DNA of 55,478 nucleotides from Planctomycetota bacterium (GTDB lineage Bacteria; Planctomycetota; UBA11346), in assembly GCA_027859175.1 (NCBI GenBank), contig JAQIBG010000385.1:1-55478 (forward strand), given 5' to 3'. A program made the translations under genes and the position numbers. This document shows, piece by piece, positions 26,460 to 35,723 of the stretch; within the stretch, counting starts at the first letter, position 1; each line of letters opens with the position of its first letter. The notes under the pieces are model-generated. The model made no database searches. It worked only from the letters and a program-made list of their open reading frames with translations, and was not told the DNA's origin.

Positions 26460-26496
26460 AACCCGGCGAGCAGGATCCTGCGCGCCGGGTTTTTGT
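26460..26496 (+). terminator. Intrinsic terminator after clpB
   Basis: AACCCGGCG pairs with CGCCGGGTT around an inner GCAGGATCCTGC palindrome, then TTTTGTT. It lies 18 bases after the clpB stop and abuts the convergent sulfatase gene. Confidence 0.85.
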
Positions 26497-27956
26497 TATC
26501 CCTTCAAGGGCATCGGATGATGAAGGCCACGTTGCCCGCCGAGTCCGCGATCGCTGCCGCTACCGCCGCCCGAGCGCTCATCGAGGCCCACCAGCACACC
26601 ATCGCTCACCCAGTCTTCGTCGCCGCTATGTAATTCGGCAATCAACTGCGCAGTCAGGCGGTCACGCACACTGGCGTATGCCGGATCGTCAATCGCATTG
26701 CGCTGCTCTTTCGGATCCAATTCCAAGTCGAACAACAAGCGCGCATTGCCGGCCGGGAAATAAATCAACTTGTGGCGGCCATCATGAACCATGCGCGTTG
26801 CCGCGTGGCCTTCGCTGCACTCACCGAACAAGGTTTCACGACGCTCGCCACTAAACATAGAACGCCCCTCCACCGAGGCAGGCACGTCGATCCCACAGAG
26901 GCTCAACAGCGTGGGCATGATGTCTTGCCAGCCCACCAGGCGCCCATCGGCTTCACCTGCGGCCACTTCATGACAGGCATGCTCGGCACCAAGCACAATC
27001 ATCGGCACGTTAGCCGAGCCTTCCAAGAACTGCCGCTTGGCCCACAGGCCGTGATCACCGAGGTGATCACCGTGATCAGCGGTAAACATGATCACGGTAT
27101 TATTCAGCAATCCCTCCTCGCGCAGGGTGCCAATCACCAAACGTAGTTGATGATCGATGTGGGTACACAGCGCGTAGAAGGCTCGCAGCGCGATGTCGCG
27201 CTCGCGCGGGCCGTACATGGTATCGAAACTACTGCGCGCGCCCGCGAGCGGAGCCGGCATCCGCATCGGGTTTTCAGACCAGTTGCCGAACACGGCTTCT
27301 GGCAATTCCGCATCGCGGTACAAATTGAGGTAACGCTGCGGCGGCACCAAGGGCGGATGCGGCGCCATGTGACTGAGATACCAGAAGCCCGGTCGCTTGG
27401 GATCCCGCCGGCGAATTTGCCGACACATCGCCCGCGTAGCCCACTCGGTTGGGTGATGACGATCATCAAGGTGCCACGGCGCCACGTGGTACTGATTATT
27501 GCACATGCCGTGACCAAAGAATTCACCGGGTTGGCCAACGTCGGCCAGATACGCCTCGTAGTCGTCGGTCACGCCGTACTGGGTGCGGCCCTCTTCAAGC
27601 AACACCACGTCGTCAAAACCGATCCGATCGCGCTGCGGGTAGACGTGTAATTTGCCCACCGCCTGGCACTGGTAGCCGGCATCGCGGAAGGTGCCGGCCA
27701 AGGTCGGCACATCCGGCATTTCCAAGCGGTCGCGGTAGGTGCGGTCACCGTGAAAACGCGGCGTGGTACCGGTCATCAAGGTACGCCGTGCCGGAATACA
27801 CACCGGGCACTCGCTGTAGCAGCGATTGAACACGGTGCCGGCCCGGGCCAATTGATCGAGGGTGGGCGTCATCACCGCCGGATGGCCGCGATGGCCAAAC
27901 AGGGCACTGGGCCAGTGGTCGGTGCAAATCAGCAAAACGTTGGGGCGGTCGCTCAT
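26496..27956 (-). CDS. Type I sulfatase
   Basis: The 486-residue enzyme hydrolyses sulfate esters. It has the modified active-site motif C53-I-P-A-R57, in which Cys is converted to formylglycine, metal-binding residues near the start (ICTDH) and in FTADHGDHLGDHG, and VGKLHVYPQRD. No signal peptide is seen, so it is predicted to be cytoplasmic, unlike many polysaccharide sulfatases. The C-terminal 25 residues are Gly/Ser-rich. The substrate is undetermined; choline-sulfatase-like or glycan sulfatases are both possible. It is divergent from an SGNH hydrolase, which may act on the same compound. No authentic maturase is in the window. Confidence 0.9.
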   Translation of the reverse strand: MSDRPNVLLICTDHWPSALFGHRGHPAVMTPTLDQLARAGTVFNRCYSECPVCIPARRTLMTGTTPRFHGDRTYRDRLEMPDVPTLAGTFRDAGYQCQAVGKLHVYPQRDRIGFDDVVLLEEGRTQYGVTDDYEAYLADVGQPGEFFGHGMCNNQYHVAPWHLDDRHHPTEWATRAMCRQIRRRDPKRPGFWYLSHMAPHPPLVPPQRYLNLYRDAELPEAVFGNWSENPMRMPAPLAGARSSFDTMYGPRERDIALRAFYALCTHIDHQLRLVIGTLREEGLLNNTVIMFTADHGDHLGDHGLWAKRQFLEGSANVPMIVLGAEHACHEVAAGEADGRLVGWQDIMPTLLSLCGIDVPASVEGRSMFSGERRETLFGECSEGHAATRMVHDGRHKLIYFPAGNARLLFDLELDPKEQRNAIDDPAYASVRDRLTAQLIAELHSGDEDWVSDGVLVGLDERSGGGSGSDRGLGGQRGLHHPMPLKG

Positions 27957-28096
27957 GCCGCAAGGCTAGGCAGCGCGCCTGCATGCGCAGCAGGCAGCGG
28001 CACATCCTCGCGGCCACCGTTCCACCGGTGATATTGTTGCGGACCAATCGCAGCAAAGCCCTCCCCCCAGAAACACCGTCAGCATACTAGCGCACC

Positions 28097-29086
28097 ATGA
28101 ACATCAGCGTCAGCGCCAACGATCCGCGCCTCGAGTGGGCCGGAGCCCCCCACCTCCATCGCGACAACAACTGCGTTATTCCGCTGCGCTGCGATCCGGC
28201 TGAAGACCTACTCTTTCATGAAGGCCTGCGCGATAAACTGCACTGCCCAGCCGGAATTCGAATTCGTTTCAGCACCACCGCCACCCACATCAAGGGTACC
28301 CTCAATCGGGCCCTGACCGCCAAGCCGGTGGCCTGCACTTGCGATGGTCAGATCTTGGCCAGCGCACCGCTCACCGACAGCGACCACTTCATCTTTACCG
28401 AGCTTCCGAGCGGTAGTAAAACGCTTGAGCTGTGGCTGCCACAAACCTGTCCCGACTTTGGCCTCTGTGCCCTCGAACTCGACGCCGACATCACCCCAGC
28501 CCCAAACGGCGGCCCGCGCTGGGTCCACTACGGCAGCTCCATTAGTCAGTGCGCCGCAGCCCAGACCCCGGCCGAAACCTGGCCCGGCACCGCAGCGCGC
28601 CTCGGCGGTCTCGATCTCACCTGCTTCGGTTTGGGTGGGCAATGTCATCTCGACCCGATGCTGGCGCGCGCGATTCGCAACCGCAAGGCCAACGCAATCT
28701 CGCTCAAACTGGGCATCAACATCTGCGGTCAGTCGAGCCTCAATGCGCGCACCTTTGGCCCCGGCATCTGCGGTTTCGTGACGCTGCTGCGCGAACGGCA
28801 CCCAACGATTCCGATTGTGTTGATCTCGCCGATCTTCTGTCCCCATCGTGAAACCAACGACAATGCCGTTGGCATGAATCTCGAGAAGATGCGCGTTGCG
28901 GTTGAACAAGCCGCCACCGACCTGCGCGCCTGTGGCGACCGCGCAATTCACTCCCTCTCGGGACTCGAGTTATTCAGCAGTGACGACGCGCATCTCTTGC
29001 CCGATAATCTGCATCCCAATCACGAAGGCTACCAACTGATGGGGCAGCGCTTTCACGACAAGGTAACCCAGCGCTTCTTCATCTGA
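28097..29086 (+). CDS. SGNH/GDSL-family hydrolase
   Basis: This 329-residue protein has an N-terminal beta domain (about 1-135) joined to an SGNH esterase domain. The blocks are YGSSIS (catalytic Ser148), the GLGGQCHLD Gly region, LKLGINI in the position of the Asn block, and DNLHPNHEG, which supplies the Asp and His. Two-domain members with a leading beta-sandwich act as carbohydrate esterases, often deacetylating glycans. No signal peptide is visible. It is divergent from the sulfatase (140 bases between starts), consistent with a joint role in a modified sugar or sulfated ester pathway, though this is inference. Confidence 0.85.
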   Translation: MNISVSANDPRLEWAGAPHLHRDNNCVIPLRCDPAEDLLFHEGLRDKLHCPAGIRIRFSTTATHIKGTLNRALTAKPVACTCDGQILASAPLTDSDHFIFTELPSGSKTLELWLPQTCPDFGLCALELDADITPAPNGGPRWVHYGSSISQCAAAQTPAETWPGTAARLGGLDLTCFGLGGQCHLDPMLARAIRNRKANAISLKLGINICGQSSLNARTFGPGICGFVTLLRERHPTIPIVLISPIFCPHRETNDNAVGMNLEKMRVAVEQAATDLRACGDRAIHSLSGLELFSSDDAHLLPDNLHPNHEGYQLMGQRFHDKVTQRFFI

Positions 29087-29104
29087 GCACCCGCCACCGA
29101 ATCG

Positions 29105-30415
29105 CTAGACGCCTAAACTGAGCAAAGCGGCGGCAAAGCGACGCGCACCCTCAACGAGCTCTTCGTCACTGGCAACACCATAGGTCAGCCGGAGACGATC
29201 GCTCGGCTTGCTGCGGCCAGGCTCGGGCGCAAAGGCATAACAGCCCGGCACATACAAAACCCGCTGTTCCAAGCAGGCCTTGAACAGAGCGCCATCGGGG
29301 CCGGTGTCAACTCCCGGCACCTGCAGCCACAAGTACAGCCCACCTGAAGATTCGGCCCATTGCGCCGAGCCCGCAGGCAATTCGCGATGCAAGGCCTCAC
29401 TGAGAATCTGCGCCTTGCGTTGGTACACAGCGCGTAAATCGGCAACCTGCTCGTCGAACACGCCAGTCGCCAGGGCCCGCGCTAAGATATGGTGGGCAAA
29501 ATTGTTGGACCCGAAATCGTGATTGCCCTTGAGGTGCACCACCGCCGCCACCAAACGTGGTGGCACCACCATAAAGCCGGTCTTGAGACCCGGCGCGAAC
29601 GGCTTCGAGGCGGTCAAAAAACTCGCCACGCGATCACCACTGGCATCCATCGTGGCCATCAACGGCGGCCGCTGGTCGGGTTCGAAGGCCAGTTCGTAGT
29701 AGGCCGCATCCTCAATCAGGAGAACCTGCTCGGGCAGACCATGAACCAAAGCCATCAAGGCCTGGCGCCGTTCAAGCGATAGCGTCCACCCGCCTGGGTT
29801 TTGGTGGTAGCTAACCACGTAAATTGCTTTGAGCCGAGCCAACTCGCCGCTGGCGCGCAATTGATCGAGCAGCAGCGCGAGCTGATCCACCTGCATGCCG
29901 TCGGCGTCGCTGGCGACGCCACGAATATCGCAGCCGAAACTCTCGAGCACCCCGGTATACACAAAATAAGTCGGATCTTCTACGATCACGATGTCGCCCG
30001 GATCGTAGATCGCTTCCCCGAGCAGTTCCAGACCCTGCTGGGATCCGGTGCATACCACCACTTGGTCGGCGTCATCATAGGCGGTGCCGGCGCAGTAGCG
30101 CGCCCGCACCAAATCACGCAGCGCATGATGCCCCGGCGTCGTGCCATACTGCAAAGCATCTCGACCGGCCTCGGGGTCGGCGAGGATCTCGTTGACCAAG
30201 GCCTGCACACGCGCGCAGGGCAGGCTGGCTCGGTCAACCAGACCGGCCGCCAAGCTGATTAAACCCTCCACCTCTACAGCCTGCTGCATCAGCCAAGAGA
30301 TCGGTGGGGCCTGGGTTCGAATCGCGCGTGAGCTCAGCATCTCGGCAGGGTGCCGAAACAAACGCCTGAGTCCATCGCGGCGATCTGGCCGATTCAGCGA
30401 AAGTGACATTTGCAT
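29105..30415 (-). CDS. PLP-dependent aminotransferase, fold type I (LysN/2-aminoadipate type)
   Basis: The 436-residue protein is a class I/II aminotransferase. It shows ALQYGTTPGHHALRDLVRARY, the TGSQQGLELLGEAIYDPGD segment, VVSYHQNPGGWTLS, LLIEDAAYYELAF, and the PLP-lysine segment TASKPFAPGLKTGFMV. The pattern is that of the 2-aminoadipate/MocR-like group, but there is no DNA-binding N-domain. The amino donor and acceptor are unknown. The start at 30415 has GTAGG in front; an ATG two codons in is possible. It is convergent with the SGNH gene (18 bases between stops) and divergent from the outer-membrane protein. Confidence 0.88.
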   Translation of the reverse strand: MQMSLSLNRPDRRDGLRRLFRHPAEMLSSRAIRTQAPPISWLMQQAVEVEGLISLAAGLVDRASLPCARVQALVNEILADPEAGRDALQYGTTPGHHALRDLVRARYCAGTAYDDADQVVVCTGSQQGLELLGEAIYDPGDIVIVEDPTYFVYTGVLESFGCDIRGVASDADGMQVDQLALLLDQLRASGELARLKAIYVVSYHQNPGGWTLSLERRQALMALVHGLPEQVLLIEDAAYYELAFEPDQRPPLMATMDASGDRVASFLTASKPFAPGLKTGFMVVPPRLVAAVVHLKGNHDFGSNNFAHHILARALATGVFDEQVADLRAVYQRKAQILSEALHRELPAGSAQWAESSGGLYLWLQVPGVDTGPDGALFKACLEQRVLYVPGCYAFAPEPGRSKPSDRLRLTYGVASDEELVEGARRFAAALLSLGV

Positions 30416-30437
30416 CCTACGCGCAGGTGGTTAGTAT
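30410..30437 (+). promoter_or_regulatory. Possible promoter for the outer-membrane protein gene
   Basis: TTGCAT, a 16-base spacer, and TAGTAT at 30432-30437 give a start near 30444 and a leader of about 67 bases. It overlaps the start codon of the divergent aminotransferase, so the two could interfere. Confidence 0.35.
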
Positions 30438-30510
30438 GCGGCTACGCCTCTGCCCTCCCTGATGTCACACAACATAAGGCAAGGCAAACCTACTGCGCCC
30501 AGGAGATCCG

Positions 30511-32103
30511 ATGAATCGCCCTTACCTGCTGCCTGTGATCGCCACGCTCATTGCCGGATCAGGCGCCACTGGATCGATGCTGGCCGCTGCTGAAACACCC
30601 TTCGTTGGTCCGGCCGCCACCGCCATGGGCGGTAGCAGTGTCGCTATTGCCGATGACGCCCTAGCCCAATACCACAACCCGGCGTTTTTTGGATTCATGG
30701 GCCGCACTCCAGACACACCCGTGGCACCCGAAGGTGAAAACGGCACCGCGCCCGAGCACGCTCGCGCCGATCGCCGCGATCTCGGCGACCGACGTTTCAG
30801 CCTCAACTACGTCGATGTCAATATGGGCGGCCAACTACTTGGCAACCTGGGCACCTTGGTCAGTCAGCTCAATGACATCAATACCGACGCACTCGAGAAC
30901 GCCAGCAGCCTCACAGCGCAAGACATCAAAGACATCACCACCCTCGCCGCCAGCCTGTCCAGCATCGACGACCCCGGCAACTTGGCCTTGCTGGATGCCA
31001 ACGCTGGCGCCTCTATCCAAATTGGATCGATTGGCGTCGGGCTCCGCAGCTTTGGTATGGCCCAGGCCTACGTCGATGATGTAGACCTGCAAAACCTCGG
31101 CCTCGATTTTGCCAATGGCGCCGCGCTCGGTAACGAAATCGCCTCGACCGCCGCGTCAGATCCAGGCTACACACCCGGCTCACTGCAGGTGCTGAGCAAC
31201 GACCAAGCAACTGAACTCGGCGGCAGCCTTGGCGGCAACGCCGCTGCCGTTCAGTACATCGATCATCAACTCCAGCAGGGCTTAGCCGATGGCACCATTA
31301 CGCCCGACCAGATTGACGAAACCATTGCAACCCTGACCGCCATCGGCAATGCCACGGGCACTGGTGGCAGTCTCGATCAAAACACCACTTTGCTGGTCGC
31401 TAGCGGCATTGGCCTGTTTGAGATTCCGGTCAGCTATGGCTATGCTTTCAACGACAACCTGAGCATTGGCATTACCGGCAAGCTGCTGATGGGTCGCGTC
31501 TACGGTGGAGCAGCGCGCGTGTTCGATGACGATTTCGAAGACGCATTCAGCGACATCACCGACAACAGTAAGGAAACGACCACAGCAACTTTCGATCTGG
31601 GCGTCGCCTATCGCGTTGGCCAATTTCAGCTCGGAGCCCGCGGCACCAACCTCACCAAACCTGAGTTCGACGGCCCACAAGTAAGCGTCGACTCCAACGG
31701 CAACGGCACCATCGAGCCCGGCGAGCAGTTCACCGTCGATACCATCACGCTTGACCCGCAGCTCACCATTGGCGGCGCGTGGATTCCCTGGTCCAACCTG
31801 GTGCTCACGCTCGAAGGTGACCTGCTGGAAGCCAGCACAGTTTCAGAGTTTTATGACACGCGCTACATTCGTGGCGGCCTCGAGTGGGACGCCCTCGACG
31901 TACTCGCCCTGCGTGGTGGTGCCTACATGAACACCGCCAACAGCGATGCGCCCCTCGTGATCACAGGTGGCGTTGGCCTCGATCTCTACCTGCTGCAAGT
32001 CGACTTGGCCGCTGCGGTCAGCCCCGGTGACACCGCGGAGTTCGACGGCGATGAATACCCCGAGGTGTTCCGCGTCAGTCTCGGCGTCAAATCAGTCTTC
32101 TAG
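30511..32103 (+). CDS. TraF-like outer-membrane beta-barrel protein
   Basis: The 530-residue protein has a signal peptide (about 1-27, ending MLAAAETP) and then the pattern AATAMGGSSVAIADDALAQYHNPAF, typical of the conjugal-transfer TraF-like/PorV-like barrel group. A long polar insert (about 100-290) includes LVSQLNDINTDALENASSLT. The C-terminal half shows alternating strands (FEIPVSYGYAFNDNLSIGITG, TATFDLGVAYRVGQFQLGARG, NLVLTLEGDLLE) and ends in VSLGVKSVF with a terminal Phe, as barrels do. No conjugation genes are around, so transfer is an unlikely role. The start has AGGAGATCCG. It ends 30 bases from the convergent methyltransferase. Confidence 0.82.
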   Translation: MNRPYLLPVIATLIAGSGATGSMLAAAETPFVGPAATAMGGSSVAIADDALAQYHNPAFFGFMGRTPDTPVAPEGENGTAPEHARADRRDLGDRRFSLNYVDVNMGGQLLGNLGTLVSQLNDINTDALENASSLTAQDIKDITTLAASLSSIDDPGNLALLDANAGASIQIGSIGVGLRSFGMAQAYVDDVDLQNLGLDFANGAALGNEIASTAASDPGYTPGSLQVLSNDQATELGGSLGGNAAAVQYIDHQLQQGLADGTITPDQIDETIATLTAIGNATGTGGSLDQNTTLLVASGIGLFEIPVSYGYAFNDNLSIGITGKLLMGRVYGGAARVFDDDFEDAFSDITDNSKETTTATFDLGVAYRVGQFQLGARGTNLTKPEFDGPQVSVDSNGNGTIEPGEQFTVDTITLDPQLTIGGAWIPWSNLVLTLEGDLLEASTVSEFYDTRYIRGGLEWDALDVLALRGGAYMNTANSDAPLVITGGVGLDLYLLQVDLAAAVSPGDTAEFDGDEYPEVFRVSLGVKSVF

Positions 32104-32144
32104 CCTGACATTCTGCAGCCCAGGGCACGGCCTTCAGCAGGCTA
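32101..32144. terminator. Imperfect hairpin between convergent genes
   Basis: TAGCCTG (which includes the TAG of the barrel gene) and CAGGCTA at 32138-32144 form a 7-bp stem with a long loop, inside which CTG/CAG can pair. It is a weak candidate for a bidirectional terminator. Confidence 0.3.
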
Positions 32145-32988
32145 CCCGCGCATAGATACCCGCCGGCAAAATACGGTCGTCGTTCGCATGCGCGACGCCC
32201 AACTCACCCGCAGTCACCTGGCCATAGCTGCGCAGCAAATTCACCAGCGCCTCGCGCTGAGCCCCGGGTGTATGGCAACTGAGCACCAACTCGCCACCCG
32301 GCGCCACCACGGCCGCGCAATCAGCAACCATCTCGGCGATATCGGATTCCCAGTTCCAGGTCTCGTTCTTCTTCTTGCCATGCCCAAAGCTTGGCGGGTC
32401 GGCAAACACCACGTCGTACGACCAGCCCCGTTTGCGCGACAGACGCAAAAAGGATCGCACATCATCAACAATCCACTTGAGCGACGCACCATCGAGCCCC
32501 GACAAGTTCTGGTTGGCCTGTCCCCAATCAACAACGCCGCGAGCACTATCAACGTGGAATACATCGGTGCCGGCCGCCGCCACCGCCAAACTAGCGCTGC
32601 CGGTGTAACCAAACAGGTTGGCAAAACGTTGACCGCTACCGAGCACCGATTGGAAGTGGCGCCACAGGGGTTCTTGTTCAAAGAACACGCCGCAATGGCC
32701 AAACTCTGTCAAGCGTAAGCCGAAACGCACTGCGCTCCCGTGCTCGCCCCGCCAGCTGATCTCCATCGGGCCCAGCGGCTCATGGTGAATCCAGGTGCCA
32801 CCACCGGTGCTCTTGCGCCGGCATTCGCTCGCTGCGTCAGCCCATTGGTCTGGATACGCGGCGGCCCACACGGCCTGACTGCACGGACGAATCACCGTGC
32901 GACCGGCAATCCGTTCGAGCTTGCGACCAGAACCGGAGTCGAGGAGTTCGTAGCCAGGGATGGCATTGGCAATCAGGTCTGCTGACAT
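32134..32988 (-). CDS. RlmI-like SAM-dependent methyltransferase
   Basis: The 284-residue protein resembles the catalytic part of 23S rRNA m5C1962 methyltransferase RlmI and its relatives. It has FGHCGVFFEQEPLWRH, a SAM motif FANLFGYTGSASLAVAAAG, then VDSARGVVDWGQAN, IVDDVRSFL, and VFADPPSFG. The last gives the DPP nucleotide-binding motif. The PUA domain of full-length RlmI is missing, so it belongs to the shorter group. The ATG at 32988 has AAGGTGG upstream; the frame is open a further 16 codons. It is divergent from, and its upstream region overlaps, the pseudokinase gene's 5' side. Confidence 0.85.
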   Translation of the reverse strand: MSADLIANAIPGYELLDSGSGRKLERIAGRTVIRPCSQAVWAAAYPDQWADAASECRRKSTGGGTWIHHEPLGPMEISWRGEHGSAVRFGLRLTEFGHCGVFFEQEPLWRHFQSVLGSGQRFANLFGYTGSASLAVAAAGTDVFHVDSARGVVDWGQANQNLSGLDGASLKWIVDDVRSFLRLSRKRGWSYDVVFADPPSFGHGKKKNETWNWESDIAEMVADCAAVVAPGGELVLSCHTPGAQREALVNLLRSYGQVTAGELGVAHANDDRILPAGIYARVAC

Positions 32989-33100
32989 GGCGCGCCACCT
33001 TGCCATGCGCCGCGTTTGGGCCATGGATTTTTGCATGGTGTGGGGAAACCCAACGCGATCACCACTGGCACCGGGCTGTGCCGGGCGCCATAGTCAAGGC

Positions 33101-34381
33101 ATGGCCGAGCGTGCTGCCCTCTATCCTTCTGGTCTTCTCCAACTCGCCCAACGCCGCGGCCTTGTTGATCGGGACCAAGCCAAAGCCTGGGGCCGCGCCT
33201 TTATCAGCGCTGGCGCCACCGATCACGCCAGCATTGCCGCCACCCTCAGCAGCGCCGGTCTGCCGCAGGCGGCCGCCGTGCAGAGTCTCCTCACGCCTAC
33301 GGCGCGCAGCTTCGGTGAATGGCAGGTCATTGCCGACTTACCAGCTGGCCCCCTTGGCCCCAGCTTCCTGGTCTGCTCGCCCGCCACTCTCGGCGTTGCC
33401 AAGCACCTGCAGGGCGACGCCGCCGCAGCGCGCGCGCAAGCAAATCGCGAACTCGCGATCAGCCCCAAGGCACGTCACGTGCTGCGTCCGATCACGGCGG
33501 TGAAGGATGTGGTGATCAGCGCCTATTTGCCTGGCCGCAATCTAACCGAACGCCTGCAAGCCCGCGGCCAAGCCAGTGAACGACGCGGGCTGCGCCTGGT
33601 CAGACACCTGCTCAAAGGCCTGATGCGGCTGCATCGCGCCGGCACCCTGCACGGCGATCTCCGCCCGGGCAATGTGCTCCTGACCACCGACCACCGCGCC
33701 GTCTTTACCCACCACGGCCTCGCCATCTGCGCGGATTCTTGGGCCAGCGGTTTTACTCCCTACGCCGCCTGGCTCGCCCCCGAATGCACTGACGGCCCGG
33801 GCGATGAACGCAGTGAGGTCTATGCCCTGGCCTGTCTGCTGTACCAAATCCTCAGCGACCGCGAGCCCTTCCCGGGCCAGCGACAGGCCCTGCAACACGC
33901 CAAGGCCGCGCGCCCAGACATTCGCCAGGTTGCCCCCGGGATTACCGAACGCACAGCCAAGACCATCGCCAAGGCCATGGCCATCAACCCGGCCGACCGC
34001 TACCCCAACGCCGAGCACTTGCTCAAAGCGATAATGGCCTGTCGCGACCACCTCCCACAAGCCGACCCGGCCAATCCCGGCGACCCAAGGGTTGCCACCC
34101 TGGCAGCTGCCAGCGCTGCTGGCGCGCCACTCGGTGAGCTTGAAGACCTTGACCAACTCGATCTCGACGACGCCCTGATCGACAGCGATGACACGCTCGA
34201 CTTCGACAGTGACCCCGGCTTTTTAGACGACCACACGGTGGCAACGCATAGTCCGCAGGCTGGGCCCAGCGCAGCACCACGCACCCACGCCACCCAGGTC
34301 AGCCCCCCTGGATCGGATACCGAAATCGATCTCGCTCTCGATGACAGCGATAGCTTCTGCATCAACGAGCCCGATGACTGA
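33101..34381 (+). CDS. Predicted pseudokinase with acidic tail
   Basis: The 426-residue protein has a kinase-like fold: an N-terminal helical segment (1-70), a glycine loop reduced to LPAGPLGP (80-87), candidate lysine K101 (VAKHL), HGDLRPGN (184-191, catalytic Asp kept), then HHG at 204-206 where DFG is expected, and LAPE at 225-228. Loss of the DFG Asp and the poor glycine loop argue against normal catalysis, although the HxD is intact. The C-terminal 95 residues are Asp-rich and probably disordered. No membrane helix is seen. It could scaffold or regulate a true kinase. The ATG at 33101 has AAGG close upstream; the frame continues upstream but homology does not. Confidence 0.8.
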   Translation: MAERAALYPSGLLQLAQRRGLVDRDQAKAWGRAFISAGATDHASIAATLSSAGLPQAAAVQSLLTPTARSFGEWQVIADLPAGPLGPSFLVCSPATLGVAKHLQGDAAAARAQANRELAISPKARHVLRPITAVKDVVISAYLPGRNLTERLQARGQASERRGLRLVRHLLKGLMRLHRAGTLHGDLRPGNVLLTTDHRAVFTHHGLAICADSWASGFTPYAAWLAPECTDGPGDERSEVYALACLLYQILSDREPFPGQRQALQHAKAARPDIRQVAPGITERTAKTIAKAMAINPADRYPNAEHLLKAIMACRDHLPQADPANPGDPRVATLAAASAAGAPLGELEDLDQLDLDDALIDSDDTLDFDSDPGFLDDHTVATHSPQAGPSAAPRTHATQVSPPGSDTEIDLALDDSDSFCINEPDD

Positions 34382-34405
34382 GCCTCTTTGTATTGGTCTT
34401 GAGCT

Positions 34406-35224
34406 TTAGCCCAAACGCTGGGCCGTGAGCACCAAGAACATCGGGAACTCGCGCGCCGCCCGTTCTTCCGCCTCTTGTTTACGACCGGCGGAGCCACGCT
34501 TCGGCGAGCAGAGCTCTTCGCACGCCACCACGCCCCAGCCCTCGGCACCAAGCGCATTGAGGTAATGGCTCAGCGGCCGGTGAAAACTGGTGCTCGCCAA
34601 TTCGGCGTCTTGACCGGGCCGGGTGCTGATTGGCACGCTGCGCGGCTGAAGATAGCCATCAATACGACGGTATTGGATCGAGCGCTGTTCGTCCCACCCA
34701 AAGCGCGCCTGCTTGGGAATCCGAAACGCCGGATGCGTCATCACCAACACCAAGCGGCCCCCTGGCGCCACATGCTGAGCAATCCCCGCCAATACCGGCT
34801 CGATCGGATCAAGGTCCTGCAAGGCCAGCACCACGGCGGCGTGATTGAAGCTGGATCCATCCAACACGGCCGCCAAATCACGCGCATCACCAAGCAGGTA
34901 CTGCTCGGCAGGCCCCGCCCGTTCCTTGGCGCTGGCAATCAGGGCCGGCGCCGCATCAACGCCCACAACGCTGTTACCTTGGCTAGCCAGCAGGCGCGCC
35001 AACACGCCCTGGCCGCAACAGCAATCGAGGATCCGGTCGCCGGGCGCCGCGGCCAACTGCCGCAGCACCGCCGGTAGCACCACCTCGCTATGCAAGCGGT
35101 CACCACCGGCACCATGCCGCTCATCGTACCACGCAGCCTGGCCTTCCCAGGCGGTTGCCGCCGCGGGCTTGCCGGATTTGCCGCCAGATGCCGAGTTGGA
35201 GCGCGGCTGTCGATGCTTGGCCAT
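34406..35224 (-). CDS. Class I SAM-dependent methyltransferase
   Basis: This is a 272-residue Rossmann methyltransferase. Motif I is RILDCCCGQGVLARLLA, followed by VVGVDAAPALIASAKERA, LLGDARDL and VAPGGRLVLVMTHPAFR. The N-terminal 25 residues are Lys/Ser-rich and probably flexible. It is of the Methyltransf_11 kind; similar proteins include ubiquinone-pathway and natural-product enzymes, but the substrate cannot be assigned here. It is downstream of the coiled-coil membrane protein gene by 31 bases on the same strand, so they may be cotranscribed. It is convergent with the pseudokinase gene, with a gap of 24 bases. Confidence 0.85.
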   Translation of the reverse strand: MAKHRQPRSNSASGGKSGKPAAATAWEGQAAWYDERHGAGGDRLHSEVVLPAVLRQLAAAPGDRILDCCCGQGVLARLLASQGNSVVGVDAAPALIASAKERAGPAEQYLLGDARDLAAVLDGSSFNHAAVVLALQDLDPIEPVLAGIAQHVAPGGRLVLVMTHPAFRIPKQARFGWDEQRSIQYRRIDGYLQPRSVPISTRPGQDAELASTSFHRPLSHYLNALGAEGWGVVACEELCSPKRGSAGRKQEAEERAAREFPMFLVLTAQRLG

Positions 35225-35255
35225 CAGTGCAGCCTGTCAGGGGTCTGATCCTGGC

Positions 35256-35723
35256 TCAAGCCTGATCGTTGCCGCGCTCGCCAAGCTTGCGCAGGGCTTT
35301 CTCACTGAGCCGGGCCGATTTGTGCTCAAGCTTCTCGGCCTGCCGCGTGACCTTCTGCGCCTTGGTCGCATTGCTGCGCTTGAGCTGCTTGCTGCGTTTG
35401 CGCAACCGGTCGGCCCGGCCCCGCAGCCGGTCGGCCTGGGCTTTCAGCCACAGCCCCTCACGGATCCGGTCCCAATTGCGGCGCAGCAAGAAGGCGCCCA
35501 CAATAATCAGCGGGCCGATAACCACAAAGCTCTGACTTAACCAGCGATAGTGATCAATTTGCTCCTGTGAGGTCATTTTGGCCATGAGACGGTACAGGCC
35601 CGAGCCCACGGCGGCGCGCACCTGGATCTCCACCATGACCCCATAAGCCGTGAGGGCCCCACCGATCAACCACATCACCACCACGTAACGCCAGCGCAGC
35701 ATGCCGCGATCATAATGGCCCAT
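35256..35723 (-). CDS. Small membrane protein with basic coiled-coil tail
   Basis: The 155-residue product has two hydrophobic helices, about residues 9-31 (RWRYVVVMWLIGGALTAYG) and 64-82 (LSQSFVVIGPLIIVGAFLL). A basic, strongly helical tail follows (about 85-150), rich in Arg, Lys, Ala and Gln (for example RADRLRKRSKQLKRSNATK). The tail probably lies in the cytoplasm. It could bind nucleic acid or a partner; no family is recognised. The ATG at 35723 was chosen; an ATG at 35702 is possible, and the frame is open further upstream without looking coding. It is divergent from the NfeD gene. Confidence 0.7.
   Translation of the reverse strand: MGHYDRGMLRWRYVVVMWLIGGALTAYGVMVEIQVRAAVGSGLYRLMAKMTSQEQIDHYRWLSQSFVVIGPLIIVGAFLLRRNWDRIREGLWLKAQADRLRGRADRLRKRSKQLKRSNATKAQKVTRQAEKLEHKSARLSEKALRKLGERGNDQA

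Noticed and set aside
30511-32103. Evidence of a conjugative element from the TraF-like protein
   Set aside because: No relaxase, coupling protein or other transfer gene lies nearby; chromosomal barrels of this group are common.
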